Assembly: GCA_963662985.1 (NCBI GenBank)
Contig: OY760066.1
Span: forward strand, 558,001 to 622,000
DNA: 64,000 nt
From: G963662985 sp963662985
GTDB taxonomy: Bacteria > Chloroflexota > Anaerolineae > Anaerolineales > UBA11579
Direction of reading: 5' to 3'
In this document: positions 47,146 to 56,333 of the stretch, in pieces
Position numbering within the stretch: position 1 is the first letter of the stretch
Layout of the letters: the number at the start of each line of letters is the position of its first letter
The notes under the pieces: generated by a model
The model's database searches: none
What the model was told of the DNA's origin: nothing
Seen by the model: only the letters and a program-made list of their open reading frames with translations
Position numbers and translations under genes: made by a program

Positions 47146-49101
47146 TTAAAAAAATTCAGTACTCTCACTGCCATTTTCCAGTGACACCTTTGGAAAAATA
47201 ATTGTAATCGATGTTCCTTGATCACGTTGCGATGCTAGTTCGATATGAGCGCCAATCTGGGCAGTGCGATCCCGCATATTTGGTATTCCCAGACCAAACG
47301 CGCTTTGCTCGGCCGTGTTGAAGCCCTTGCCATTATCAACGATTTTAACCACCTGCAGTGATTCATGCCGATCAAACATTATCTCGACGCGGGTTGCTGC
47401 AGCATGTTTAAGACTGTTGTTCAGACTTTCGTTGAGAATATAAAACAGGTCTTCTTCGCTATCAAACGGGAGAGAAAAACCGGGGTGATAAACGAGTTGA
47501 ACATCTATGCCTGCCCGTTTTTCAACCAGTTCAATCCGATCCATTAATCTTTGCAACAAAGGGGCGCGCGTATCGTATCCCTGAAATTCATAGAGCAGCA
47601 GTCGCAGTTCTTTTAAAGCCTGTGAAGCGCTCGCCAGCAGCAGTGCAAGTGCTTTTTTTGTCTGCGGGTTGTAGTTTTCATTGGCTGCAATCATGGTTTC
47701 GATGATAAAGGTAATGCTGTGCAAGGATTGGGTAACGGAGTCGTGTAGGTTGCGAGCCAAGCGTTTTCGTTCCTGGGATTTTGCCTCGGAGATATTCTCC
47801 TGGGTCAGGTGGGCGTTTTCCAAGATGATGGTCAGTCCATCCCCAAGTCCGTTAATCAGCGCTTTTTTATTAGCGGATATGTCTTCTTGGTTGACCCATA
47901 GGGTCACGACTAATTTGTTTTTTTTATCCTTTCCTGTAATTTGCCTTATGGACACGGTCTGGTACCCTATCCCGGCTGTAATTGCTGGTAGTACTCTGGA
48001 AATTTCAGACAATGGGTAATCGTTTGTTTTGGAAACGGAGAACTCTTGCAAAACCTGATTTGTCTGGATAGTTGATAGAGCAACCCGTTGTTCATCGCTC
48101 AACCCTTGGCTGGCTTCCAGCGTATATGCCTGCTGATTCAAATGGTAAATACACACCGCGTCACAGCCAGTGAGTTCAACAATTTTATCCAGAATCAACT
48201 GTTGCAAATCATTTAGAGGCAGAAGCTTGTTGCCCAACATGATCAAATCATAAATACCTTGCAAATAACGCATTTGCTCTTTAAGGAGTTGGGCCTGCTC
48301 ATCCTCTTTTTTGCGCAGTTTATGCTCAAGAATATTACGTTTCAGTAGTTCCTGACTCAGTTCCTGAACTTTATTGTCCAGCGCCATGTTCTGTGCTGAA
48401 ATTTGAGTTTGAAAGCGGTCAAAATAGATCCATGTCACAAACATTGCTGACAGTGTATATCCTAGTGCCCATCCAAGGAGACCCATATAGACTTTTTCCG
48501 CAATTCCATAAACTAGGTAAAAACAAAATGGAACTGCGATAGCAGAGGTTAAAAGCATAATAAATTTTCTTTCGCTCTTTGGATTTTTTATACTCTGAAA
48601 GCCTAGTAGTAGGAAAGTTAAAAAAATATAAGCTACATTTAATGCATTTAAATATGAATGAAGTGGACCTTTTATGTATTCGTACATATTAAGTTCAATC
48701 AGGCCAAAGGGTTTCGCTCCAATCCATACCAGATGATGGAAAGCATTTGTCAAAGAGAGCAGTATGCTGATGCCTATAGGAAGAATCAAAATTAATTGCC
48801 AATTGATTTTTTGACTAGAACTATTACCAAAATAATTGACCACAAATAGCAGGATGCTTAAATCAATTAGACTGTTAAATGCATCCGCTAGCTCAACAAA
48901 GCGAAGTCGCAAATCAAGATCGGTTGAAGATAATTCTAAAAAGGAAAAAAATAACCACATTGAAATAAAAAACAGAATATAGCTAAGTTTGCGGAGTTTG
49001 TCTTCCTTCTTGGCAGTCGACCAAATCATGATGGCAGCAATCATGTTAATCATACCGGTCAGAAGGTAGAAGATAGAAATGGTTGTAAAATTCAAAATCA
49101 T
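47146..49101 (-). CDS. Membrane histidine kinase, NarX/LiaS-like class
   Basis: This 651-residue protein has about seven N-terminal TM helices (residues 7-230, resembling 7TM sensor modules), a coiled-coil linker, a GAF-like domain (about 285-430) and HisKA_3 with the phospho-acceptor His in RKRLARNLHDSVTQS near 450. An HATPase domain ends it (NNSLKHAAATRVEI, DNGKGFN, FGLGIPNMRDRTAQIGA). It pairs with the regulator at 46450. The ligand is unknown; the membrane module suggests an envelope or membrane signal. Confidence 0.92.
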   Translation of the reverse strand: MILNFTTISIFYLLTGMINMIAAIMIWSTAKKEDKLRKLSYILFFISMWLFFSFLELSSTDLDLRLRFVELADAFNSLIDLSILLFVVNYFGNSSSQKINWQLILILPIGISILLSLTNAFHHLVWIGAKPFGLIELNMYEYIKGPLHSYLNALNVAYIFLTFLLLGFQSIKNPKSERKFIMLLTSAIAVPFCFYLVYGIAEKVYMGLLGWALGYTLSAMFVTWIYFDRFQTQISAQNMALDNKVQELSQELLKRNILEHKLRKKEDEQAQLLKEQMRYLQGIYDLIMLGNKLLPLNDLQQLILDKIVELTGCDAVCIYHLNQQAYTLEASQGLSDEQRVALSTIQTNQVLQEFSVSKTNDYPLSEISRVLPAITAGIGYQTVSIRQITGKDKKNKLVVTLWVNQEDISANKKALINGLGDGLTIILENAHLTQENISEAKSQERKRLARNLHDSVTQSLHSITFIIETMIAANENYNPQTKKALALLLASASQALKELRLLLYEFQGYDTRAPLLQRLMDRIELVEKRAGIDVQLVYHPGFSLPFDSEEDLFYILNESLNNSLKHAAATRVEIMFDRHESLQVVKIVDNGKGFNTAEQSAFGLGIPNMRDRTAQIGAHIELASQRDQGTSITIIFPKVSLENGSESTEFF

Positions 49102-50436
49102 TATTTAATTATATATTATCTAAAATTTACAGCAATCAAAATTTCTAGACTGCTTATAATTAAAATTCGCCATCGTGAAGCTGAGTCGATGCATCATTAT
49201 CCTATTAATTTGTCCAACCAATCTTCAGAAACCAATTACGATGACGAGCATAATTTGAAAAAGCCTCATGATAGGAAAAAACGTTCAGGATGATTTATTG
49301 GTAATTGACTTTCTTTTCCTGCCAAATCTTCATCAGCATCAAGAGTTTAATTATATGCAAAAATTTAAGAGATTGACATTGATATCCACACAATTATTCT
49401 ATTAATAGTACGAAAAATACTTAAATAATTACGTTTTCATCAAGCCTGAGAATCTGATACTAGAAATTGACTATTGGGCATATAATATTCAATAGTCATA
49501 GAATTAATGAACCTTACAGTCTTTCTTCACTTATAAATGCCATTTTTCGCATAGAAGTCTTTGTTTCACAATCGAAAGAATCTTAGAAAAAAAATAAGAA
49601 ATCCTTCCTTGCGTTCTTGAAGATAGCGCGCTGTCGACAATTGCAGGATTCTGGCGGTCGCGATATAAAGTAAAAACTTAGACCAGGTACAGTGTAAATT
49701 AACTCGTAATGTCATTATCCTATTATTTAGACAATGAATTTGAGTTAAAAAATAATTAACTTACATATTGAGAAGGTCAAAATTTGCAATATTTAAGTAA
49801 CAAATGCGGAAGTTCTATAAAATAGAATCAGAATTAAGGTATCAAAGATGGGATGTGTTTTTTTAAATTTATTTTATAAATTTTAAACTATGTAAAATTA
49901 ATAAACAATTGAATGTATAAATTTCAATTTTATGAATGTCTTTGATATAAGTAATAATTAATTGGAATAAAAAACTTGATTTTTTTTATTCCTTTATAAA
50001 ACACTTATTGATATACACCAGTAATAATAGGTAAAAACTTGTTACTACTAATGACAATGGAATTTATCATAAAACTTTTTTAACTTAAATAAATTTAAAA
50101 TATAAATTAACCTATTTGTATCCTGATTATTTAAATGATATACTTTAAATGATTTTCAAAGTAGATAATTGCATAGTTTATCCCTCAAATATAGATTAAA
50201 AATCAAGAAATTCTACATTGATTTAAGAATAATATAATATCATTTTTTTATTGTTTAATTGAAAAAATTGTTTTAATGCTGTTCTTATTTATTTTTTAAC
50301 ATAATTTTTTTGTACTACTGATCAGATATTCTCTAAACTAGAGAATATAATTTTTAACTTAGACGGACATTCTTCCATCTATTAATTTCTTGATTAAAGA
50401 AAATATTTTTAAATTAAACATTTTAAGGAGAATCAA
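49102..50436. other. Long AT-rich gene-free stretch
   Basis: No frame with coding character, RNA gene or IS end is recognised in 1.3 kb. A short less AT-rich patch at 49600-49670 (GCGCGCTGTCGACAATTGC) and weak peptide-like readings near 49150-49340 may be debris of old genes. The last 100 bp probably hold the promoter of the gene at 50437. Confidence 0.4.
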
Positions 50437-50814
50437 ATGTCAAAATTAACTGAAGAAGTTATCAAAGCTTGGGAAAATCGTGAAGGTCCTGTTGTATTAA
50501 CTACTGTAGATAAAGACTGTAATCCAAATGCAATTTATGCAACTTGTGTTAGTAAATATGGTGAAGATAAATTAGTTGTAGCTGATAATTATTTTAATAA
50601 AACAAAGATTAATATTTTAGAAGGTAGTAAGGCATCTTTATTATTTATCACCAAAGAAGGAAAATCATATCAAATTAAAGGTGATATTGATTATTATACC
50701 GATGGAGACATCTATGAGGATATGAAGAACTGGAATCCTGTCAAACATCCTGGACATGCTGCAGCAGTATTGAATGTCATGCAAGTATTCTCTGGAGCTG
50801 AAAAACTAGTTTAA
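50437..50814 (+). CDS. Pyridoxamine 5'-phosphate oxidase-like split-barrel protein
   Basis: This 125-residue protein has the FMN-binding split-barrel pattern: WENREGPVVLTTVDKDCNPN, then DKLVVADNYFNKTKINILEG, and YQIKGDIDYYTDGDIYEDMK. Such single-domain members bind FMN or F420 and reduce small molecules; the substrate is not predictable. AAGGAG precedes the ATG. The CGGC-domain gene follows after 86 bp on the same strand, suggesting a shared transcript. Confidence 0.85.
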   Translation: MSKLTEEVIKAWENREGPVVLTTVDKDCNPNAIYATCVSKYGEDKLVVADNYFNKTKINILEGSKASLLFITKEGKSYQIKGDIDYYTDGDIYEDMKNWNPVKHPGHAAAVLNVMQVFSGAEKLV

Positions 50815-50900
50815 AATAACTCATATATAAGTTAAAAATTTTAAATTGTGTTTTTTCAACTGTAAGAGACAAACAGAATCCAATAAATATTGGAGATTTT

Positions 50901-51341
50901 ATGATAATCAAAATTGGAATTATTATTTGTAACCGCTATCGTAATTGTGCCGGAGGAAAATGTTTTCGTGCAATGCGAAATAGGGAAGGTGCATTCAAAC
51001 AATATGAAAATTCTGAATTAGAGTTGGTTGGTTATACCACATGTGACGGTTGTCCAGGTGGAAATATTGAATACACTGGGGATGAAATGGTTAAAAATGG
51101 TGTAGATGTCATACATTTAGCTACTGGATTTTTAGTAGGATATCCACCATGTCCATATATAGATATTTTCAAAGATTTACTCGAAAAAAAACACGAAGTA
51201 AAAGTTGTCTTAGGAACTCATCCTATTCCACAAAAATACTTAGATATGCATACGAGACTTGGAACTTGGGATGCCTCTGTATGGTCAACTCGTCTTTCAG
51301 ATACTATGACCAATACTATTATTCGAAAAAACTATGATTAG
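50901..51341 (+). CDS. CGGC-domain cysteine-rich protein
   Basis: This 146-residue protein has the CGGC pattern with CNRYRNCAGGKCFRAMRNRE near the start and TTCDGCPGGNIEY near 48. The central signature is CDGC rather than CGGC. A further pair of positions, PPCPYIDIF, is near 86. Such domains are thought to bind metal or take part in redox chemistry in anaerobes. The neighbouring split-barrel flavoprotein fits a redox pair. GGAGA lies upstream of the ATG. Confidence 0.82.
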   Translation: MIIKIGIIICNRYRNCAGGKCFRAMRNREGAFKQYENSELELVGYTTCDGCPGGNIEYTGDEMVKNGVDVIHLATGFLVGYPPCPYIDIFKDLLEKKHEVKVVLGTHPIPQKYLDMHTRLGTWDASVWSTRLSDTMTNTIIRKNYD

Positions 51342-51419
51342 TTTTTCAATTTAGTGAAATATTTTTATATTTTAACTTGGGAGCAAACTGAGCAGAATCA
51401 TTTAAAAAATATCCATAAA

Positions 51420-51449
51420 CAAAAAAACCTTGTAAAGTGGGTTTTTTTG
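51420..51449. terminator. Terminator after the CGGC gene
   Basis: CAAAAAAACC pairs with GGTTTTTTTG across a 10-nt loop, ending in a run of T. This fits a bidirectional rho-independent terminator 79 bp after the CGGC stop. 51450-51989 is AT-rich with no gene. Confidence 0.6.
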
Positions 51450-51989
51450 CAACAAAAATAACTACAATAAAAATGTAGACATAAAATCGTTTTACTTCGA
51501 ATCAGCAGATTGAAGATTTGTATTTTTAAAAAAATATTAATATTTTGATATAGGATTTTAGAAATTCAGAAGTACTCTTTTTATTTTTTGGTATTGATAA
51601 AACTTATTGATGAGATGTATTTGAATCGCAATTATAATTAAAAGGTCATATGTTTATTATTGTGGTCTCAAGGATTTATTTCAATAAAAAATGTTAATTA
51701 GATTTATAACTTATGCAAGAAAATAATCTAATGATTACTTTTAATAAAGCATCGACAATTCGATTTTGTGGTTAGTAAAAAAAATATTTTTTTAAATTCA
51801 AAATATGTAATACTTGCAGAGACAAGATTTTGGACGTTTACACTCCCCAAATTTAAATATGTTCCTAGGTAAACGTGAAATAGTATTATGTACGTCAAAA
51901 AATTCTGCATTTGCATGTCATTCTTTTACAGACTTTTTAATAGATAATAGTATAAATATAGATAAATTTAGTTTAAGAAGGAATAGAAT

Positions 51990-52730
51990 ATGAAAAAAAT
52001 TCTTAGATTATCAATCTTGATTATAATCTTGTTTCTTCTCACAGCATTCAACATTGAGCCAGAGCATTGCTTTGAATACATCTGCTTCTCTTATTCAGAT
52101 CAATTCAGCACCGAAATCATCGATCAAATTGTCCCTGCAGACGCCCCAGACTTTTTCCTTTCCTTGCCCGAACATATTAAATTTGAATTCACAGACTATC
52201 CTATCCAAAATCACCTCTTCGAAACACCAACACTCACAATTATCCCCATCACTGACTATATTGAATTACATCCTGATGTTGAAGAACAGGTTAATCTACT
52301 TATAAACATTCTTGAAACTAAACCTGAAAAACCAGAAACGCTCCCTACACTACCCACTTGGAATGCAGCTCAAATTATGAAAGTACAGATTAGTTATCTT
52401 GAATTTAACGACATATCTGGTGTACGGTTTCTAACCCAATATGGGCAAAGCTTTTGGCCGATCAATAATAATGACATGTTCTACTATTTTCTCGGTCTCA
52501 CATCTGATAATGAACACCTTATTACCGGTGTATTTCCCATCAACCATCCCGATATCATCAATGATGGCAATGAATTATACGAAACTAAAAATTATGATGA
52601 ATTCGCAGACGGCTTCATTACTTATATTGCCGACACTGAAACCTTCCTAAACACTCAACCACCCAAATCTTTTTTTCCCCCATTCGCCCTGCTTGACCAA
52701 TTCATTAACTCCATCAGCATAATTAATTAA
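51990..52730 (+). CDS. Secreted protein of unknown function
   Basis: This 246-residue protein has a signal peptide (ILRLSILIIILFLLTAFNI) and no further TM segment. A short Pro/Glu/Thr stretch (KPEKPETLPTLPTW) precedes the main C-terminal domain, which has GVRFLTQYGQSFWPINNNDM and LTSDNEHLITGVFPINHPDI. I have the impression that this C-terminal pattern recurs in secreted Anaerolineae proteins, but I cannot name a family. Codon use is unusually C-rich (many ATC, ACC, CCC) beside AT-rich neighbours. AAGG lies upstream of the ATG. Confidence 0.65.
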   Translation: MKKILRLSILIIILFLLTAFNIEPEHCFEYICFSYSDQFSTEIIDQIVPADAPDFFLSLPEHIKFEFTDYPIQNHLFETPTLTIIPITDYIELHPDVEEQVNLLINILETKPEKPETLPTLPTWNAAQIMKVQISYLEFNDISGVRFLTQYGQSFWPINNNDMFYYFLGLTSDNEHLITGVFPINHPDIINDGNELYETKNYDEFADGFITYIADTETFLNTQPPKSFFPPFALLDQFINSISIIN

Positions 52731-52981
52731 GACTAAAAATCTAAACATTTTCTAGAATTTATTATTCAATTATGTTAATTATTTTATAATACTAGTGATA
52801 AGGAATTTTATCACTGGAAAAATTTTATTTTAAATGAATTTTTTGAAAAATTGTTGAATAATCTGAAATTTTATGGATTTATTCTAAAAAGAAAAAATAA
52901 TATGCTATATATAGTATTCAGATTTTTTTTGATTGATCAAGAATTTTTATTGATGGTTGAATGTAATTTAAAAGGAAGAAA

Positions 52982-54514
52982 ATGAAAATTACTTTGCAAA
53001 ATTTTAAAAATATTATTTCCAGTAATATCCTAACAAAAGGAAAAAATTATTATAATAATGGATTTGTAATCGACTTAGTTGAACTAAATAATGAGTTTTG
53101 GCAAGCGAAAGTTGAAGGTTCACTATTATATAATGTCACAATTTCAGGAGATTTACAAAAAGAAATTGATTATTATTGTGATTGTCCATATGATTGGGGG
53201 CCGGTATGTAAACATATTGCCGCAGTATTATTTGCAATTGAAAATAAAAATAATGTGAGTTCAAAAAGTACGATTCACAAAACGAGCAGAAGAAAGACAA
53301 AACAAGAAAGATTAATATCAACGATTGATAAAATGTCTCGTGAAGAAATGAATGAATTTTTGTGTAAAATTGCTAGCCAAGATGTTTATATTAGGAATAT
53401 AATTTTAGCAAAGTTTGAAGAAGCCGAAGGTGGGAAAAAAGGTTTTAGTAAGTTGGTAAAGAATGCCTTAAAAACAGGTATGAAAAATGGTTTTATTGAT
53501 TATTTCGGATCAACAAAAGCTGCAAATTCAATATATGGGATAATTGAGAGAGCTGAAACAAAAATAGCGTCTGGAAGATTAAAAGAAGCTATATATATTT
53601 ATCAATCCATTATTGAAGAGATATCAAAAATTATTAATCAAGCTGATGATTCAAATGGAGAATTACAATACTGTGTTAGAAAAAGCTTCAAGCAATTAGA
53701 ATTTATATCAAAATCAATTTCAGATTCCGAAAAAAATGATTTATTCAATTATTATTTAACTGAATCTCAGAAGAAATATCAAATAGGGGATTGGAAATGG
53801 GAATTAATCCAATTAGCGGCAAATTTAGTGGAAACAGAAACGAAAAGAGAAGAATTCAATATTTTCATAAATTCATTAGATTATAAAAATGAAGATCATT
53901 TTTCTTTGGATTCCTTTATTAAAGATAAAAATAAAGTGTTATATTCAATTGTTAATCGTTTGGATTCTGATTTGGAAAAAATAAAGTTTTTAGAAACAAA
54001 AACTGAAGATGATTATTTGAGTAGAGAATTAATAAAGTTATATATTAAATTATTAAATTATCAAGAAGCAAAAACAATTTGCATTAAGTGGATAAAAAAA
54101 TATGAAGATAAAATTAATAGTTCGAAAGTTCCATTTTATGAGTTTTTATTAGAAATTGCACAAATTAATCAAGAAAAAAAACAAATATCAGAAATTGCAT
54201 GGATATTATTTATTTTTACAGCAAACATCCAGTATTTTATTTTAATTAAAGAAAATGAAAATAAGGAAACTTGGAAATCATATTTAGATGGGTTATTATT
54301 ATCACTGAATGAAATTCAAAAAGAAATGCTACTAGCAGAGATTTATATAGTTGAAGAAATGTGGGAAGATTTGCTGATCTTCATTCAATCAAATAATTAT
54401 TATCTAGTGGAACGATACAGAAAATATCTTGATTTATTATATCCTAAAGAAATGTCTGCTATTTATGAAGAGATGATATGGTTGATATTGGAAGATATTA
54501 CTAAAAAAAAATAG
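52982..54514 (+). CDS. SWIM zinc-finger protein (frame broken near its end)
   Basis: This 510-residue frame has a SWIM zinc finger near residues 58-78 (YYCDCPYDWGPVCKHIAAVL, the CxC...CxH arrangement) followed by a long helical repeat region typical of SWIM-finger proteins of unknown function. SWIM domains bind DNA or proteins. The frame stops after ITKKK at an A9 run (54503-54511), and the natural C-terminus continues in another frame at 54515-54659. AAGGAAG precedes the ATG. The gene is otherwise open. Confidence 0.82.
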   Translation: MKITLQNFKNIISSNILTKGKNYYNNGFVIDLVELNNEFWQAKVEGSLLYNVTISGDLQKEIDYYCDCPYDWGPVCKHIAAVLFAIENKNNVSSKSTIHKTSRRKTKQERLISTIDKMSREEMNEFLCKIASQDVYIRNIILAKFEEAEGGKKGFSKLVKNALKTGMKNGFIDYFGSTKAANSIYGIIERAETKIASGRLKEAIYIYQSIIEEISKIINQADDSNGELQYCVRKSFKQLEFISKSISDSEKNDLFNYYLTESQKKYQIGDWKWELIQLAANLVETETKREEFNIFINSLDYKNEDHFSLDSFIKDKNKVLYSIVNRLDSDLEKIKFLETKTEDDYLSRELIKLYIKLLNYQEAKTICIKWIKKYEDKINSSKVPFYEFLLEIAQINQEKKQISEIAWILFIFTANIQYFILIKENENKETWKSYLDGLLLSLNEIQKEMLLAEIYIVEEMWEDLLIFIQSNNYYLVERYRKYLDLLYPKEMSAIYEEMIWLILEDITKKK

Positions 54515-54659
54515 AAAAGGATATAAAGAAGCTTGTCGTTATATTTGGAGAATTAAAAAATTAAAGCAATATGAAATGGCTGATGAATTGATAAAAAAAA
54601 TTATGAATAAATACAATAATCGTCCTGCATTAATTGATGAATTAAATAAATTATCATAA
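54515..54659 (+). pseudogene. Out-of-frame C-terminus of the SWIM protein
   Basis: In the -1 frame relative to the upstream gene the sequence reads KGYKEACRYIWRIKKLKQYE, then MADELIKKIMNKYNNRPALI and DELNKLS before TAA at 54657-54659. The ending RPALIDEL is what the C-terminus of SWIM-repeat proteins looks like. One A fewer in the A9 tract would restore the fusion (about 555 residues). IS30 copy B begins at the last base of this stop codon. Confidence 0.75.
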
Positions 54660-55717
54660 CTTGGATTCAAGTCTCAAGTGCAATAGACTGATACTGAAAG
54701 AATACTTCATGGGGAGTGCGATAGTCAAGTCTTTTGCGAGGTCGATGGTTTAGCCGATGCATGATAAATGTAATTTCATCATCAGTGACATTATCCAAGC
54801 GCCTATGTTTAGGTAAATATTGTCTGATTAATCCATTCGTATTTTCGTTAGTGCCTCGTTCCCATGAAGCATAAGGATGAGCAAAATAAACATCAATTTT
54901 TGCTTTTTCTTTTATATCTTCATGCTTTGCAAATTCTTTCCCATTATCTACTGTGAGTGTTTCGACATGCGGCACAGAATTGAGTAAAACAACTGCCATG
55001 TCTGCCGCTAGTTGGGCTTCTCTTTTATTGAGCTGCCCCATTAGGGTATAGCCAGATTTACGATCTACTAGGGTTAAGATTGCTCCCTTATGCTTGTTTC
55101 CAACGATTGTGTCACCTTCCTAGTCACCGAGCCGTTCCCGCCTGTCTATTTCCTCTGGTCGCTTCTCTATACTGACTGCATTAGGTATTTTTCCTCTTCG
55201 ATCATAGCTACCAGTGCGTTTTCGATACTTTTTTTGACATCTTAAGTGCGTATGTAAATTACCACCATTTCGTTTATCTGCATAAATATACTGATAAATC
55301 CTTTCATGGCTAATCTTGATCTTCTTTTTTTTCAGATCATTTGATATTTGCTCTGGGCTCATATCAAATGCTAATCTCTTGTTGACTTCTTCCCATTCTT
55401 CCGCTTTGATTCTGTTGATATTTCTTTTTGTCCTCCCAACTGCCATTTCTTGTGCTTGTTTGGGTCGATATCCTTTTTTGCCTTTGTTTCGTTTTATTTC
55501 CCGATTTATTGTTGATCGATGCACTCCTAAGAAATTTGCTATTTTTGCTTCTGTTTTTCCTATTTTCAATAATGTATATATCTGGTATCTTTGTTCTTGA
55601 GCGAGTTGTTTGTAGGTCATTTTTTCTCCTTTGATTTGTTCGGTCTTGGAGAATTATCCTACATCTGCTCGCTTTTTGCTTTCCTATCTTTGTTGCACTT
55701 GAAACTTGAATCTAAGT
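54659..55717 (-). mobile_element. IS30-family insertion sequence, copy B
   Basis: The 1,059-bp element has the same ends as copy C (ACTTGGATTCAAGTCTCAAG left; TTGAATCTAAGT right). It is near-identical in sequence to copy C but its transposase has a nonsense mutation. It lies precisely at the stop codon of the SWIM reading frame; the native bases on the far side would also give TAA. Confidence 0.92.
54667..55620 (-). pseudogene. IS30-family transposase with one nonsense codon
   Basis: Two segments, 55120-55620 (ends ERLGD) and 54667-55041, together equal the 317-residue transposase. The only obvious lesion is TGG to TAG after ERLGD (about 55121-55119), where the intact copy reads ERLGDWEGD. 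Helix-turn-helix, DDE core and C-terminus are otherwise intact, so the inactivation is recent. Confidence 0.92.
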
Positions 55718-56333
55718 AATTCCTTTACTCTTATTATTTTTATAAATACGAGAATCAATTACAACAGACTTATTTTAATGATTACTTTTGAGTTGATTAT
55801 TATTCAAGAGGTCCTCACGCTTCACTTGGTTGGTAGTGACCATATAAACATACACTTAATTACTTCTAATTGAAATGCTTATTAATGATAAAACAAATGG
55901 GAAATGACATTGAAAAGTTTAAATAATAAATGAATGAGTTGTATTTTATCAAGAAATATCTTTTCTTGTGATATCTGAGTTATTGTTGCTATTCTTATGG
56001 GACTACACATAATATGTGAAGCTCATCTAGTTTCAAAACTGATTATTAAGTTACTCAACTATTATCATTATGTGAATAAACTAATTTTAGATTGTGGGAA
56101 AAAATTTGCAAAGCATGTATAGATAAAAGATAAAACAAATATTGATGTTTTTTTTACTCACCCTTATGCTTCATGAGAACGAGGCACTAACGAAAAAACT
56201 AGTGGAATTAACAGACAATATTTACGTATTCTTTCAGAATCAGTGTGATAAACTTGATACTTAAATCGATGGAAGTAAAAAACTATCAAAAATGAAAATA
56301 AAAATTTCAAAAGATTCATGCTATTATTAATTT
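55718..56333 (+). other. Gene-free gap containing an old IS30 fragment
   Basis: At about 56085-56262, on the plus strand, the sequence reads like the DDE part of the IS30 transposase with many stops: FRLWEKICKACIDKRN-like, then DVFFTHPYAS, RGTNEKTSGINRQYL. The end resembles an IS30 left end inverted (56245-56262). The remainder is AT-rich; nothing else is recognised apart from the promoter area of the gene at 56334. Confidence 0.6.
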
